Counted from the first letter of the stretch, positions 1 through 13,700 are shown. The stretch: DNA of 64,000 bases from Paragorgia papillata (GCA_035771165.1 JAWNZC010000088.1:3199001-3263000); one strand, 5' to 3'. A program made the numbers and translations. Notes: a model not told the origin generated them from the letters alone.

Positions 1-3000
1 TGCAGAATTTAACAACAAAACTAATGCCGTTTACAGAATCTCCGTCTACCGTGCAGAAAATATTTTGTTGGCAAATCAAGGTGTCATTTGATCTGAGTCA
101 GCAAACAAGCGCTAAGTGACGATCATATTAAAAAATATAAATAAATTACTTTGTTTACAGTTTAACATTCGTTTCGTACACTGTCCTATGCAGAATTTAA
201 GAAGGAATCTAATACCGTTTGCAGAATCTCCGTCTACCGTGCAGAAAATATTTTGTTGGCAAATCAAGATGTCATTTGATCTGAGTCAGCATGCAAGCAA
301 GCGCTAAGTGACGATCATATTAAAAAATATAAATAAATTACTTTGTTTACAGTTTAACATTCGTTTCGTACACTGTCCTATGCAGAATTTAACAAGCAAT
401 CTAATGCCGTTTACGGAATCTCCGTCTACCGTGCAGAAAATATTATGTTGGCAAATCAAGGTGTCATTTGATCTGAGTCAGCATGCAAGCAAGCGCCAAG
501 TGACGATCATATTAAAAAATATAAATAAATTACTATGTTTACAGTTTAACATTCGTTCCGTACACTGTCCTATGCAGAATTTAACAAGGAATCTAATACC
601 GTTTACAGAATCTCCGTCTACCGTGCAGAAAATATTTTGTTGGCAAATCAAGATGTCATTTGATCTGAGTCAACAAGCAAGCACAAAGTGACGATCATAT
701 TAAAAATATATAAATAAATTACTTTGTTTACAATTTAACATTCGTTTCGTACACTGTCCTATGCAGAATTTAACAAGGAATCTAATACCGTTTACAGAAT
801 CTCCGTCTACCGTGCAGAAAATATTATGTGGGCAAATCAATGTGTCATTTGATCTGAGTCAGCAAGCAAGCGCTAAGTGACGATCATATTAAAAAATATA
901 AATAAATTACTATGTTTACAGTTTAACATTCGTTTCGTACACTGTCCTATGCAGAATTTAACAAGAAATCTAATGCCGTTTACAGAATCTCCGTCTACCG
1001 TGCAGAAAATATTTTGTTGGCAAATCAAGATGTCATTTGATCTGAGTCAGCAAGCAAGCGCTAAGTGACGATCATATTAAAAATATATAAATAAATTACT
1101 TTGTTTACAGTTTAACATTCGTTTCGTACACTGTCCTATGCAGAATTTAACAAGGAATCTAATACCGTTTACAGAATCTCCGTCTACCGTGCAGAAAATA
1201 TTTTGTTGGCAAATCAAAGTGTCATTTGATCTGAGTCAGGAAGCGCGCGCTAAGTGACGATCCTATTAAAAAATATAAATAAATTACTATGTTTACAGTT
1301 TAACATTCGTTCCGTACACTGTCCTATGCAGAATTTAACAAGGAATCTAATGCCGTTAACAGAATGTCCGTCTACCGTGCAGAAAATATTTTGTTGGCAA
1401 ATCAAGGTGTCATTTGATCTGAGTCAGCAAACAAGCGCTAAGTGACGATCATATTAAAAAATATAAATAAATTACTTTGTTTACAGTTTAACATTCGTTT
1501 CGTACACTGTCCTATGCAGAATTTAACAAGGAATCTAATACCGTTTGCAGAATCTCCGTCTACCGTGCAGAAAATATTATGTTGGCAAATCAATGTGTCA
1601 TTTGATCTGAGTCAGGAAGCGCGCGCGAAGTGACGATCATATTAAAAAATATAAATAAATTACTTTATTTACAGTTTAACATTCGTTTCGTACACTGTCC
1701 TATGCAGAATTTAACAAGGAATCTAATGCCGTTAACAGAATCTCCGTCTACCGTGCAGAAAATATTTTGTTGGCAAATCAAGATGTCATTTGATCTGAGT
1801 CAGCATGCAAGCAAGCGCTAAGTGACGATCATATTAAAAAATATAAATAAATTACTTTGTTTACAGTTTAACATTCGTTTCGTACACTGTCCTATGCAGA
1901 ATTTAACAAGCAATCTAATGCCGTTTACGGAATCTCCGTCTACCGTGCAGAAAATATTATGTTGGCAAATCAAGGTGTCATTTGATCTGAGTCAGCATGC
2001 AAGCAAGCGCCAAGTGACGATCATATTAAAAAATATAAATAAATTACTATGTTTACAGTTTAACATTCGTTCCGTACACTGTCCTATGCAGAATTTAACA
2101 AGGATCCTAATGCCGTTTACAGAATCTCCGTCTACCGTGCAGAAAATATTTTGTTGGCAAATCAAGGTGTCATTTGATCTGAGTCAGCATGCAAGCAAGC
2201 GCTAAGTGACGATCATATTAAAAAATATAAATAAATTACTTTGTTTACAGTTTAACATTCGTTTCGTACACTGTCGTATGCAGAATTTAACAAGAAATCT
2301 AATGCCGTTTACAGAATCTCCGTCTACCGTGCAGAAAATATTTTGTTGGCAAATCAAGGTGTCATTTGATCTGAGTCAGCATGCAAGCAAGCGCTAAGTG
2401 ACGATCATATTAAAAAATATAAATAAATTACTTTGTTTACAGTTTAACATTCGTTTCGTACACTGTCCTATGCAGAATTTGACAAGGAATCTAATGCCGT
2501 TTAAAGAATCTCCGTCTACCGTGCAGAAAATATTTTGTTGGCAAATCAAGGTGTCATTTGATCTGAGTCAGCATGCAAGCAAGCGCTAAGTGACGATCAT
2601 ATTAAAAAATATAAATAAATTACTATGTTTACAGTTTAACATTCGTTCCGTACACTGTCCTATGCAGAATTTGACAAGGAATCTAATGCCGTTTACAGAA
2701 TCTCCGTCTACCGTGCAGAAAATATTTTGTTGGCAAATCAAGGTGTCATTTGATCTGAGTCAGCATGCAAGCAAGCGCTAAGTGACGATCATATTAAAAA
2801 ATATAAATAAATTACTATGTTTACAGTTTAACATTCATTCCGTACACTGTCCTATGCAGAATTTAACAAGGATCCTAATGCCGTTTACAGAATCTCCGTC
2901 TACCGTGCAGAAAATATTTTGTTGGCAAATCAAGGTGTCATTTGATCTGAGTCAGCATGCAACCAAGCGCTAAGTGACGATCATATTAAAAAATATAAAT

Positions 3001-6000
3001 AAATTACTTTGTTTACAGTTTAACATTCGTTTCGTACACTGTCCTATGCAGAATTTAACAAGGAATCTAATGCCGTTTACAGAATCTCCGTCTACCGTGC
3101 AGAAAATATTTTGTTGGCAAATGAAGGTGTCATTTGATCTGAGTCAGCATGCAAGCAAGCGCTAAGTGACGATCATATTAAAAAATATAAATAAATTACT
3201 TTGTTTACAGTTTAACATTCGTTTCGTACACTGTCCTATGCAGAATTTGACAAGGAATCTAATGCCGTTTACAGAATCTCCGTCTACCGTGCAGAAAATA
3301 TTTTGTTGGCAAATCAAGGTGTCATTTGATCTGAGTCAGCATGCAAGCAAGCGCTAAGTGACGATCATATTAAAAAATATAAATAAATTATTTTGTTTAC
3401 AGTTTAACATTCGTTTCGTACACTGTCCTATGCAGAATTTAACAAGGAATCTAATGCCGTTTTCAGAATCTCCGTCTACCGTGCAGAAAATATTTTGTTG
3501 GCAAATTAAGGTGTCATTTGATCTGAGTCAGCATGCAAGCAAGCGCTAAGTGACGATCATTTTAAAAAATATAAATAAATTACTTTGTTTACAGTTTAAC
3601 ATTCGTTTCGTACACTGTCCTATGCAGAATTTGACAAGGAATCTAATGCCGTTTACAGAATCTCCGTCTACCGTGCAGAAAATATTTTGTTGCAAATCAA
3701 GGTGTCATTTGATCTGAGTCAGCATGCAAGCAAGCGCTAAGTGACGATCATATTAAAAAATATAAATAAATTACTTTGTTTACAGTTTAACATTCGTTTC
3801 GTACACTGTCCTATGCAGAATTTAACAAGCAATCTAATGCCGTTTACGGAATCTCCGTCTACCGTGCAGAAAATATTTTGTTGGCAAATCAAGATGTCAT
3901 TTGAACTGAGTCCGCAAGCGCGCGCTAAGTGACGATCATATTAAAAAATATAAATAAATTACTTTGTTTACAGTTTAACATTCGTTTCGTACACTGTCCT
4001 ATGCAGAATTTAACAAGGAATCTAATACCGTTTACAGAATCTCGGTCTACCGTGCAGAAAATATTATGTTGGCAAATCTATGTGTCATTTGATCTGAGTC
4101 AGCAACCAAGCGCTAAGTGACGATCATATTAAAAAATATAAATAAATTACTATGTTTACAGTTTAACATTCGTTCCGTACACTGTCCTATGCAGAATTTA
4201 ACAAGGAATCTAATGCCGTTTACAGAATCTCCGTCTACCCTGCACAAAATATTTTGTTGGCAAATCAAAGTGTCATTTGATCTGAGTCAGAAGCGCGCGC
4301 TAAGTGACGATCATATTAAAAAATATAAATAAATTACTATGTTTACAGTTTAACATTCGTTCCGTACACTGTCCTATGCAGAATTTAACAAGGAATCTAA
4401 TGCCGTTAACAGAATCTCCGTCTACCCTGCACAAAATATTTTGTTGGCAAATCAAAGTGTCATTTGATCTGAGTCAGGAAGCGCGAGCTAAGTGACGATC
4501 ATATTAAAAAATATAAATAAATTACTATGTTTACAGTTTAACATTCGTTCCGTACACTGTCCTATGCAGAATTTGACAAGGAATCTAATGCCGTTTACAG
4601 AATCTCCGTCTACTGTGCAGAAAATATTTTGTTGGCAAGTCAAGGTGTCATTTGATCTGAGTCAGCATGCAAGCAAGCGCTAAGTGACGATCATATTAAA
4701 AAATATAAATAAATTACTTTGTTTACAGTTTAACATTCGTTTCGTACGCTGTCCTATGCAGAATTTAACAAGCAATCTAATGCCGTTTACGGAATCTCCG
4801 TCTACCGTGCAGAAAATATTATGTTGGCAAATCAAGGTGTCATTTGATCTGAGTCAGCATGCAAGCAAGCGCCAAGTGACGATCATATTAAAAAATATAA
4901 ATAAATTACTATGTTTACAGTTTAACATTCGTTCCGTACACTGTCCTATGCAGAATTTAACAAGGATCCTAATGCCGTTTACAGAATCTCCGTCTACCGT
5001 GCTGAAAATATTTTGTTGGCAAATCAAGGTGTCATTTGATCTGAGTCAGCATGCAAGCAAGCGCTAAGTGACGATCATATTAAAAAATATAAATAAATTA
5101 CTTTGTTTACAGTTTAACATTCGTTTCGTACACTGTCCTATGCAGAATTTAACAAGGAATCTAATGCCGTTTACAGAATCTCCGTCTACCGTGCAGAAAA
5201 TATTTTGTTGGCAAATCAAGGTGTCATTTGATCTGAGTCAGCATGCAAGCAAGCGCTAAGTGACGATCATATTAAAAAATATAAATAAAATACTTTGTTT
5301 ACAGTTTAACATTCGTTTCGTACACTGTCCTATGCAGAATTTGACAAGGAATCTAATGCCGTTTAAAGAATCTCCGTCTACCTTGCAGAAAATATTTTGT
5401 TGGCAAATCAAGGTGTCATTTGATCTGAGTCAGCATGCAAGCAAGCGCTAAGTGACGATCATATTAAAAAATATAAATAAATTACTATGTTTACAGTTTA
5501 ACATTCGTTCCGTACACTGTCCTATGCAGAATTTGACAAGGAATCTAATGCCGTTTACAGAATCTCCGTCTACCGTGCAGAAAATATTTTGTTGGCAAAT
5601 CAAGGTGTCATTTGATCTGAGTCAGCATGCAAGCAAGCGCTAAGTGATGATCATATTAAAAAATATAAATAAATTACTTTGTTTAAAGTTTAACATTCGT
5701 TTCGTACACTGTCCTATGCAGAATTTGAGAAGGAATCTAATGCCGTGTACAGAATCTACGTCTACCGTGCAGAAAATATTTTGTTGGCATATCAAGGTGT
5801 CATTTGATCTGAGTCAGCATGCAAGCAAGCGCTAAGTGACGATCATATTAAAAAATATAAATAAATTACTTTGTTTACAGTTTAACATTCGTTTCGTACA
5901 CTGTCCTATGCAGAATTTAACAAGGAATCTAATGCCGTTTACAGAATCTCCGTCTACCGTGCAGAAAATATTTTTTTGGCAAATCAAGATGTCATTTGAA

Positions 6001-9000
6001 CTGAGTCCGCAAGCGCGCGCTAAGTGAGGATCATATTAAAAAATATAAATAAATTACTTTGTTTACAGTTTAACATTCGTTTCGTACACTGTCCTATGCA
6101 GAATTTAACAAGGAATCTAATACCGTTTACAGAATCTCGGTCTACCGTGCAGAAAATATTATGTTGGCAAATCAATGTGTCATTTGATCTGAGTCAGCAA
6201 CCAAGCGCTAAGTGACGATCATATTAAAAAATATAAATAAATTACTATGTTTACAGTTTAACATTCGTTCCATACACTGTCCTATGCAGAATTTAACAAG
6301 GAATCTAATGCCCTTAACAGAATCTCCGTCTACCCTGCACAAAATATTTTGTTGGCAAATCAAAGTGTCATTTGATCTGAGTCAGCATGCAAGCAAGCGC
6401 TAAGTGACGATCATATTAAAAAATATAAATAAATTACTTTGTTTACAGTTTAACGTTCGTTTCGTACACTGTCCTATGCAGAATTTAACAAGGAATCTAA
6501 TGCCGTTTACAGAATCTCCGTCTACCGTGCAGAAAATATTTTTTTGGCAAATCAAGATGTCATTTGAACTGAGTCCGCAAGCGCGCGCTAAGTGACGATC
6601 ATATTAAAAAATATAAATAAATTACTTTGTTTACAGTTTAACATTCGTTTCGTACACTGTCCTATGCAGAATTTAACAAGGAATCTAATACCGTTTACAG
6701 AATCTCGGTCTACCGTGCAGAAAATATTATGTTGGCAAATCAATGTGTCATTTGATCTGAGTCAGCAACCAAGCGCTAAGTGACGATCATATTAAAAAAT
6801 ATAAATAAATTACTATGTTTACAGTTTAACATTCGTTCCGTACACTGTCCTATGCAGAATTTAACAAGGAATCTAATGCCGTTAACAGAATCTCCGTCTA
6901 CCCTGCACAAAATATTTTGTTGGCAAATCAAAGTGTCATTTGATCTGAGTCAGGAAGCGCGAGCTAAGTGACGATCATATTAAAAAATATAAATAAATTA
7001 CTATGTTTACAGTTTAACATTCGTTCCGTACACTGTCCTATGCAGAATTTGACAAGGAATCTAATGCCGTTTACAGAATCTCCGTCTACTGTGCAGAAAA
7101 TATTTTGTTGGCAAGTCAAGGTGTCATTTGATCTGAGTCAGCATGCAAGCAAGCGCTAAGTGACGATCATATTAAAAAATATAAATAAATTACTTTGTTT
7201 ACAGTTTAACATTCGTTTCGTACACTGTCCTATGCAGAATTTAACAAGCAATCTAATGCCGTTTACGGAATCTCCGTCTACCGTGCAGAAAATATTATGT
7301 TGGCAAATCAAGGTGTCATTTGATCTGAGTCAGCATGCAAGCAAGCGCCAAGTGACGATCATATTAAAAAATATAAATAAATTACTATGTTTACAGTTTA
7401 ACATTCGTTCCGTACACTGTCCTATGCAGAATTTAACAAGGATCCTAATGCCGTTTACAGAATCTCCGTCTACCGTGCAGAAAATATTTTGTTGGCAAAT
7501 CAAGGTGTCATTTGATCTGAGTCAGCATGCAAGCAAGCGCTAAGTGACGATCATATTAAAAAATATAAATAAATTACTTTGTTTACAGTTTAACATTCGT
7601 TTCGTACACTGTCCCATGCAGAATTTAACAAGGAATCTAATGCCGTTTACAGAATCTCCGTCTACCGTGCAGAAAATATTTTGTTGGCAAATCAAGGTGT
7701 CATTTGATCTGAGTCAGCATGCAAGCAAGCGCTAAGTGACGATCATATTAAAAAATATAAATAAATTACTTTGTTTACAGTTTAACATTCGTTTCGTACA
7801 CTGTCCTATGCAGAATTTGACAAGGAATCTAATGCCGTTTAAAGAATCTCCGTCTACCTTGCAGAAAATATTTTGTTGGCAAATCAAGGTGTCATTTGAT
7901 CTGAGTCAGCATGCAAGCAAGCGCTAAGTGACGATCATATTAAAAAATATAAATAAATTACTATGTTTACAGTTTAACATTCGTTCCGTACACTGTCCTA
8001 TGCAGAATTTGACAAGGAATCTAATGCCGTTTACAGAATCTCCGTCTACCGTGCAGAAAATATTTTGTTGGCAAATCAAGGTGTCATTTGATCTGAGTCA
8101 GCATGCAAGCAAGCGCTAAGTGACGATCATATTAAAAAATATAAATAAATTACTATGTTTACAGTTTAACATTCGTTCCGTACACTGTCCTATGCGGAAT
8201 TTAACAAGGATCCTAATGCCGTTTACAGAATCTCCGTCTACCGTGCAGAAAATATTTTGTTGGCAAATCAAGGTGTCATTTGATCTGAGTCAGCATGCAA
8301 GCAAGCGCTAAGTGACGATCATATTAAAAAATATAAATAAATTACTTTGTTTACAGTTTAACATTCGTTTCGTACACTGTCCTATGCAGAATTTAACAAG
8401 GAATCTAATGCCGTTTACAGAATCTCCGTCTACCGTGCAGAAAATATTTTGTTGGCAAATCAAGGTGTCATTTGATCTGAGTCAGCATGCAAGCAAGCGC
8501 TAAGTGACGATCATATTAAAAAATATAAATAAATTACTTTGTTTACAGTTTAACATTCGTTTCGTACACTGTCCTATGCAGAATTTGACAAGGAATCTAA
8601 TGCCGTTTAAAGAATCTCCGTCTACCGTGCAGAAAATATTTTGTTGGCAAATCAAGGTGTCATTTGATCTGAGTCAGCATGCAAGCAAGCGCTAAGTGAC
8701 GATCATATTAAAAAATATAAATAAATTACTATGTTTACAGTTTAACATTCGTTCCGTACACTGTCCTATGCAGAATTTGACAAGGAATCTAATGCCGTTT
8801 ACAGAATCTCCGTCTACCGTGCAGAAAATATTTTGTTGGCAAATCAAGGTGTCATTTGATCTGAGTCAGCATGCAAGCAAGCGCTAAGTGACGATCATAT
8901 TAAAAAATATAAATAAATTACTATGTTTACAGTTTAACATTCGTTCCGTACACTGTCCTATGCGGAATTTAACAAGGATCCTAATGCCGTTTACAGAATC

Positions 9001-10157
9001 TCCGTCTACCGTGCAGAAAATATTTTGTTGGCAAATCAAGGTGTCATTTGATCTGAGTCAGCATGCAAGCAAGCGCTAAGTGACGATCATATTAAAAAAT
9101 ATAAATAAATTACTTTGTTTACAGTTTAACATTCGTTTCGTACACTGTCCTATGCAGAATTTAACAAGGAATCTAATGCCGTTTACAGAATCTCCGTCTA
9201 CCGTGCAGAAAATATTTTGTTGGCAAATGAAGGTGTCATTTGATCTGAGTCAGCATGCAAGCAAGCGCTAAGTGACGATCATATTAAAAAATATAAATAA
9301 ATTACTTTGTTTACAGTTTAACATTCGTTTCGTACTCTGTCCTATGCAGAATTTGAGAAGGAATCTAATGCCGTTTACAGAATCTCCGTCTACCGTGCAG
9401 AAAATATTTTGTTGGCAAATCAAGGTGTCATTTGATCTGAGTCAGCATGCAAGCAAGCGCTAAGTGACGATCATATTAAAAAATATAAATAAATTACTTT
9501 GTTTACAGTTTAACATTCGTTTCGTACACTGTCCTATGCAGAATTTAACAAGGAATCTAATGCCGTTTTCAGAATCTCCGTCTACCGTGCAAAAAATATT
9601 TTGTTGGCAAATTAAGGTGTCATTTGATCTGAGTCAGCATGCAAGCAAGCGCTAAGTGACGATCATTTTAAAAAATATAAATAAATTACTTTGTTTACAG
9701 TTTAACATTCGTTTCGTACACTGTCCTATGCAGAATTTGACAAGGAATCTAATGCCGTTTACAGAATCTCCGTCTACCGTGCAGAAAATATTTTGTTGGC
9801 AAATCAAGGTGTCATTTGATCTGAGTCAGCATGCAAGCAAGCGCTAAGTGACGATCATATTAAAAAATATAAATAAATTACTTTGTTTACAGTTTAACAT
9901 TCGTTTCGTACACTGTCCTATGCAGAATTTAACAAGCAATCTAATGCCGTTTACGGAATCTCCGTCTACCGTGCAGAAAATATTTTGTTGGCAAATCAAG
10001 GTGTCATTTGATCTGAGTCAGCATGCAAGCAAGCGCTAAGTGATGATCATATTAAAAAATATAAATAAATTACTTTGTTTACAGTTTAACATTCGTTTCG
10101 TACACTGTCCTATGCAGAATTTGAGAAGGATCTAATGCCGTGTACAGAATCTACGTC
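1..10157 (+). repeat. Satellite DNA array, left arm (about 188-192-bp monomer)
   Basis: About 53 head-to-tail copies of one AT-rich monomer. Two main length classes are seen, 192 bp (for example 116-307) and 188 bp (for example 1442-1629). They differ mainly by a 4-bp indel in a short variable segment just after the conserved gatctgagtc. Conserved landmarks in each unit are gacgatcatattaaaaaata, ttgtttacagtttaacattc and ccgtctaccgtgcagaaaat. Units differ by scattered substitutions shared between distant copies, so the array has subfamilies arranged in blocks. Reading frames of 63 codons recur only because 192 is a multiple of three. They begin at GTG and are not genes. Nothing else is seen in this stretch. 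The last unit is cut at 10157 by the Polinton. Confidence 0.97.
10152..10157. repeat. Left target-site duplication (tacgtc)
   Basis: The hexamer tacgtc directly precedes the left TIR and is repeated directly after the right TIR. A 6-bp duplication is the hallmark of Polinton integration. It falls in a satellite variant that reads ctacgtctacc where most monomers read ctccgtctacc. Confidence 0.96.
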
Positions 10158-10170
10158 AGTAGTGTATAAA
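10158..10170 (+). promoter_or_regulatory. Left terminus, candidate protein-primed replication origin (AGTAGT)
   Basis: The first six bases are a direct trinucleotide repeat, AGT AGT, at the extreme 5' end. Protein-primed replicons such as adenoviruses use short terminal repeats for a jumping-back step after initiation, and Polintons are known to carry 1-3-bp tandem repeats at their tips. The role here is inferred from the family and from the element's own PolB. Confidence 0.6.
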
Positions 10171-10258
10171 GGGGGGTTCTGGCTCATCTCTCTCCAGACA
10201 TAGTGGCGCCATCTTATTGAAATTTCTGCGCATGTTTGCCCCCTTTTACAAAAATATA

Positions 10259-10276
10259 CCCACCCCACCCCTCCCC
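10259..10276 (-). other. G-quadruplex motif in left TIR
   Basis: The minus strand carries four G runs of 4, 4, 4 and 3 separated by single bases, the canonical pattern for a very stable parallel quadruplex. It lies 101 bp from the element end. Confidence 0.7.
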
Positions 10277-10392
10277 TTTTACAACCATCCACTCCCCCCT
10301 TTTCCAGGTACCTACCCCCTCCTGGATTTATGAGCCAGAAATTTTTTTTCTGGCTCAGTAAGGGATTTAAATTTTTGGTGGTTTAAAGGAAA

Positions 10393-10686
10393 ATGATAAT
10401 TTTTAGAATTAAAATAAAAGAAGAACCAACAATGAAACCTGGAACCAAATCATATGTTACTGGAGGGGAGCAATGTACCGAATTTGTTTGCGGAACATGC
10501 CAAAAAACAATGTCTTCAAAAATTGCGGCAAGACTACATAACAAAGCTGTCCATGGAAAACCGCTGGAGAAAAAAATGCCGATATATTGTATAGAATGTA
10601 AAAGAAGTTTTGATACAAGGGCTGAACTACTAGAACATGCAAAAATCCACCAAAAAAGATTGAAATTAAATAATAAGGGTCGTTAA
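10393..10686 (+). CDS. Small protein with two C2H2 zinc fingers
   Basis: A 97-residue protein of unknown role that is probably nucleic-acid binding. Two classical fingers are visible: CX2CX12HX4H at residues 33-54 (C33, C36, H49, H54) and CX2CX12HX3H at residues 66-86 (C66, C69, H82, H86). The tail is lysine/arginine-rich. The first ATG lies at the inner edge of the left TIR. A second in-frame ATG at codon 14 (10432) is an alternative start. It is the only rightward gene at this end, converges on PolB, and the two share a palindrome in the 59-bp gap. Its place beside the terminus would suit a regulator or a TIR-binding factor, but that is inference. Captured host-type C2H2 proteins are a plausible origin. 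Confidence 0.75.
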   Translation: MIIFRIKIKEEPTMKPGTKSYVTGGEQCTEFVCGTCQKTMSSKIAARLHNKAVHGKPLEKKMPIYCIECKRSFDTRAELLEHAKIHQKRLKLNNKGR

Positions 10687-10704
10687 ATACAAACCCTTTT
10701 AAAT

Positions 10705-10730
10705 TTTCAAAGTTTTTAAAAACTTTGAAA
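10705..10730. terminator. 26-bp perfect palindrome between convergent genes
   Basis: TTTCAAAGTTTTT followed immediately by its exact reverse complement. It starts 19 nt after the zinc-finger stop codon and lies 16 nt beyond the PolB stop codon, so it could end both transcripts. It belongs to a series of stop-proximal hairpins in this element. Confidence 0.6.
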
Positions 10731-10745
10731 CTTTTTTTAACTAAT

Positions 10746-13700
10746 CTAATCCATAGTTTTAGTTCTCCAATGTCCAATTGCCAAAGTACTTATTCCATCC
10801 TTGCCAATAACCCTTTTGTCATCTGCTGCATTAAGAGCGATCTTATTAACATGAACAGTGTAAATTTCATGGTTTTTACTCCTGAAGGTATTCATTCCCC
10901 TTATTAAATCCTTTCCTGTAAACAGACAGTTTTTGTAGTCCTCAAACGTAATGTTATTTTTAATTACATTTTTCTTTACTCCTTTACATTTTTTCTCTTC
11001 CTTACAACCAACAAGTCCAGTTTCCTCATCCTCCTCCTCAGCCATTTTAAGTGCATGAGCCTTTGATCTTATACCAACAAATTCTTTAATTTGCTTTGCT
11101 CCAGTTTCAAACTTCATTTTACCAAGAACCTTTTTGTTAACCCCGCACTTAATTCCGCTTGGATGGGAGCTTGGGAAATTGCTGGTGTCGAAGTGGGTTT
11201 CAACATCCTTGCTAATATCCTTGAAAACATCCTCTGTTTTAATCTCGTAACAAAGACTGTCGGTATCTGTAAATAATAGCTTTGACTTTTCTCCATACAA
11301 GGGTTTAATATAATTGTAATGGAATTCGTACATAATTACCTTGCTTTTTTCTAAAGTACTCATTCCTAAATATATTGGCTTGTTTAACTTAACATGGGTT
11401 TTTTTCATATGGATGGCTGCTAGTTTTTCCTCAAATATGTTTATCGAATTGTAGTTTGACTTTTTTGCTAATTTTTCAGCTTGGTCTTCAAAGGATACAA
11501 GCCTAACATCAACCCTGTTTCGAACATTCTCCATTGTTTTACCAAAAACAGAGTTGTTCATGAGCTTGTAGAAATCCTTTTCAAAGTCATTTTTTGCTGC
11601 AGTTCTAAGATTTGTATTTAACATAATGTAGGGTTTCATCCAAGATTTTTCAACGAATGAAATTCCTTTGTGGATTTTTTCCAGGATTAACCCGTTTTCC
11701 AGAATCTGGTTTAAAGTTTGGTAATGGACTACATAATTTTTCTTGTCGTTGAGATTTCCAACAAGTTTTTCTACTCCATTAATTTTAAGCCTTTCTGCTG
11801 CAAATGGGAATTCATTATGGGAATCATGGAGGTTTTCTGGATATTTAAGATCCACTTCTAAAATGCACCCTATTCCCTCCTCTCCATCTTTGGTCTCTAC
11901 AAGGTATTTGTCCCAGTTCATTAGATCTTCTTCTGGAATCCACTTAAAACCTCCAATAGGAAGTGGTTCTGTCATTGGACAACCATACAAATTGTTTTCG
12001 TCTAAATAAGATATGAAAACACTTTCCTGTTCTGGATTGTATTCTTTCATGTACTTGTTGTTAGCAACTGAATAGCGATGGGTTATTGTTGACATTCCCC
12101 CACGAATTCCTCTTTCAAACATTAAGTACATGTCTGGATCTGTTAAGAGGTCCAGTTTTTGGTTTGTTAATTTCATTAAGGCACACCAAGACAAACTAGG
12201 AGAGGTGTAAAACCACATTGGGTCGAGTTTGTAAGTTTCCATACAAACCTTCCTGAAATTTTGGATAACATCTGTTAGAAGAAGAACATCTGTTTTTAAA
12301 TACAGATCATGGTAATCTCTTATTGTTTTACAACCAAACTCCTTCCATATAGTTTGTGCGTGGGAATAATCTGAATCGGAAATATGGGAATCATTTAATT
12401 TTGAGTAAAACTCATTTTTAGCTGGAAGTTTTGGGTAATCCATTTTTTTAAGATTTGTCATAAAATCATAAGGAAATATTCCTTTTTTCTTTAGCAGATT
12501 TAATTGTTCTTTTGTATTGTCCTTAAACATTTTTTCCGTATAATGGAAAGCCTTTCCATCCAAGTTGTTTACGAGGGAAGCTAACGAACTAGACATAAAT
12601 TTTAAAGAATCTAAAAATCTTAATTCTAGTTGGACCCATTTTTTCTTTGGCACCCATTTTTCCTCTTTCTTTCCATCTACTTTTGGTTTTTTATACCAAC
12701 CACCATCCATCCATAATTTTTTGTTAAAACTAATATATTTTTCATCGGTTTTTGGAATGCAACCGATAGGTCCATCTGATAATCCCAAACTTTTAATGAA
12801 AAGATGGGAATCATATCCTTCCAAATTATGGAACAATACAGGAAAATGTTTTGCTTGGTGCATAGTTAAATTACAACTATTATGGGCAGCTCCACGGTAT
12901 TTTCCATTAAGATGGTTGTGGTCTCTAACTTTGTCTGTACCCAACTCTTTTTCGCATACATAACAAATTTTAGCTAGTTGGAAATCCTTCTCATCTCCTT
13001 TTCCCATAATAACTGGTTTTGGGTTTTTTAAGTAAGTTTCCCAAATATCAGTTGCATGGCTTTCTAAAGCTTTAATGAACTTTTCCCCAATATTTTCATA
13101 ATTGTATTTTTTTGTATAACTTACAATTTTTCCAGGGAATACAGTTTCATCCGAACATACAATAGCAAAGCAATATCCACTTGGATCATGTTTTTGATAG
13201 TTTTGGGTAAAACTTTTTGTTTGGTCAAATTCCTTTGTTTTCAAAAGTTTTAACATGCACTCAAAATCAGCCACAAAGATGAAGGGAACTTCTTGGGTTT
13301 TTTTATAATCTTTTTTTTCCCAGCACATAATGGCATCTTTTTCTGAGGGATAGGTTTGTATTTGGGCGTCATGGTTTCTACAAACTGTTTCGTGTTGTTT
13401 AAGTTTTTCCTTTGATCCAAATGAATTAAAACAAAAGTCGCAGATGTTTTTTTTAACCTTTTTTTTAGAAATTTGAGTAGATAACAGTCTTTCCTTATTT
13501 TTAATGCAGCTGTAATGACCATTCCACCAAAACAGGTTTACAACATTTGTATAGTTTGTCCTGCTTATTTGCACTTGGTAAACCTTTTTAATTTCATCAT
13601 CGAAACTAAAAACATTTACTCTTATTTTGTTGTTCTTTTCAAATTTGGAAATGTTCTTAATTTTAACAGGAAATTCCAATCCTTTGCAATCATACTTTTT

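Larger units (their letters stand above)
10158..10394 (+). repeat. Left terminal inverted repeat, 237 bp
   Basis: Matches the reverse complement of 28327-28563 base for base as far as I could read by eye, then diverges abruptly. It contains three copies of a ttctggctca-type motif in both orientations. One pair forms a hairpin (gagccagaaa / tttctggctc) around 10331-10358. It also has three ccccttttaca-like repeats in a C-rich stretch and a terminal AGTAGT. The ATG of the first gene lies in the last two bases of the repeat plus one. Confidence 0.96.

Noticed and set aside
116..307. Repeated 63-codon open frames in every satellite monomer, and 127-codon versions across two monomers
   Set aside because: They start at GTG, have no ATG near the start, and exist because 192 is divisible by three and the only in-frame stop lies at the unit junction. 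The 188-bp units change phase, and substitutions show no coding pattern. The reverse-strand 63-codon frames (for example 31075-31266) are likewise by-products.
281..308. gcaagcaagcgc stretches as a tRNA or rRNA fragment
   Set aside because: There is no cloverleaf or rRNA-like conserved block. The segment is a short variable part of the satellite.
1..10157. CRISPR-like array of regular repeats
   Set aside because: The whole unit is repeated with no unique spacers, the unit is far longer than a CRISPR repeat-spacer unit, and the context is eukaryotic.
10110..10292. Open frames across the TIR and its junction (also 28429-28614)
   Set aside because: They are identical because they lie in the inverted repeats and run into satellite sequence. 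The composition is tract-driven, and there is no independent support.
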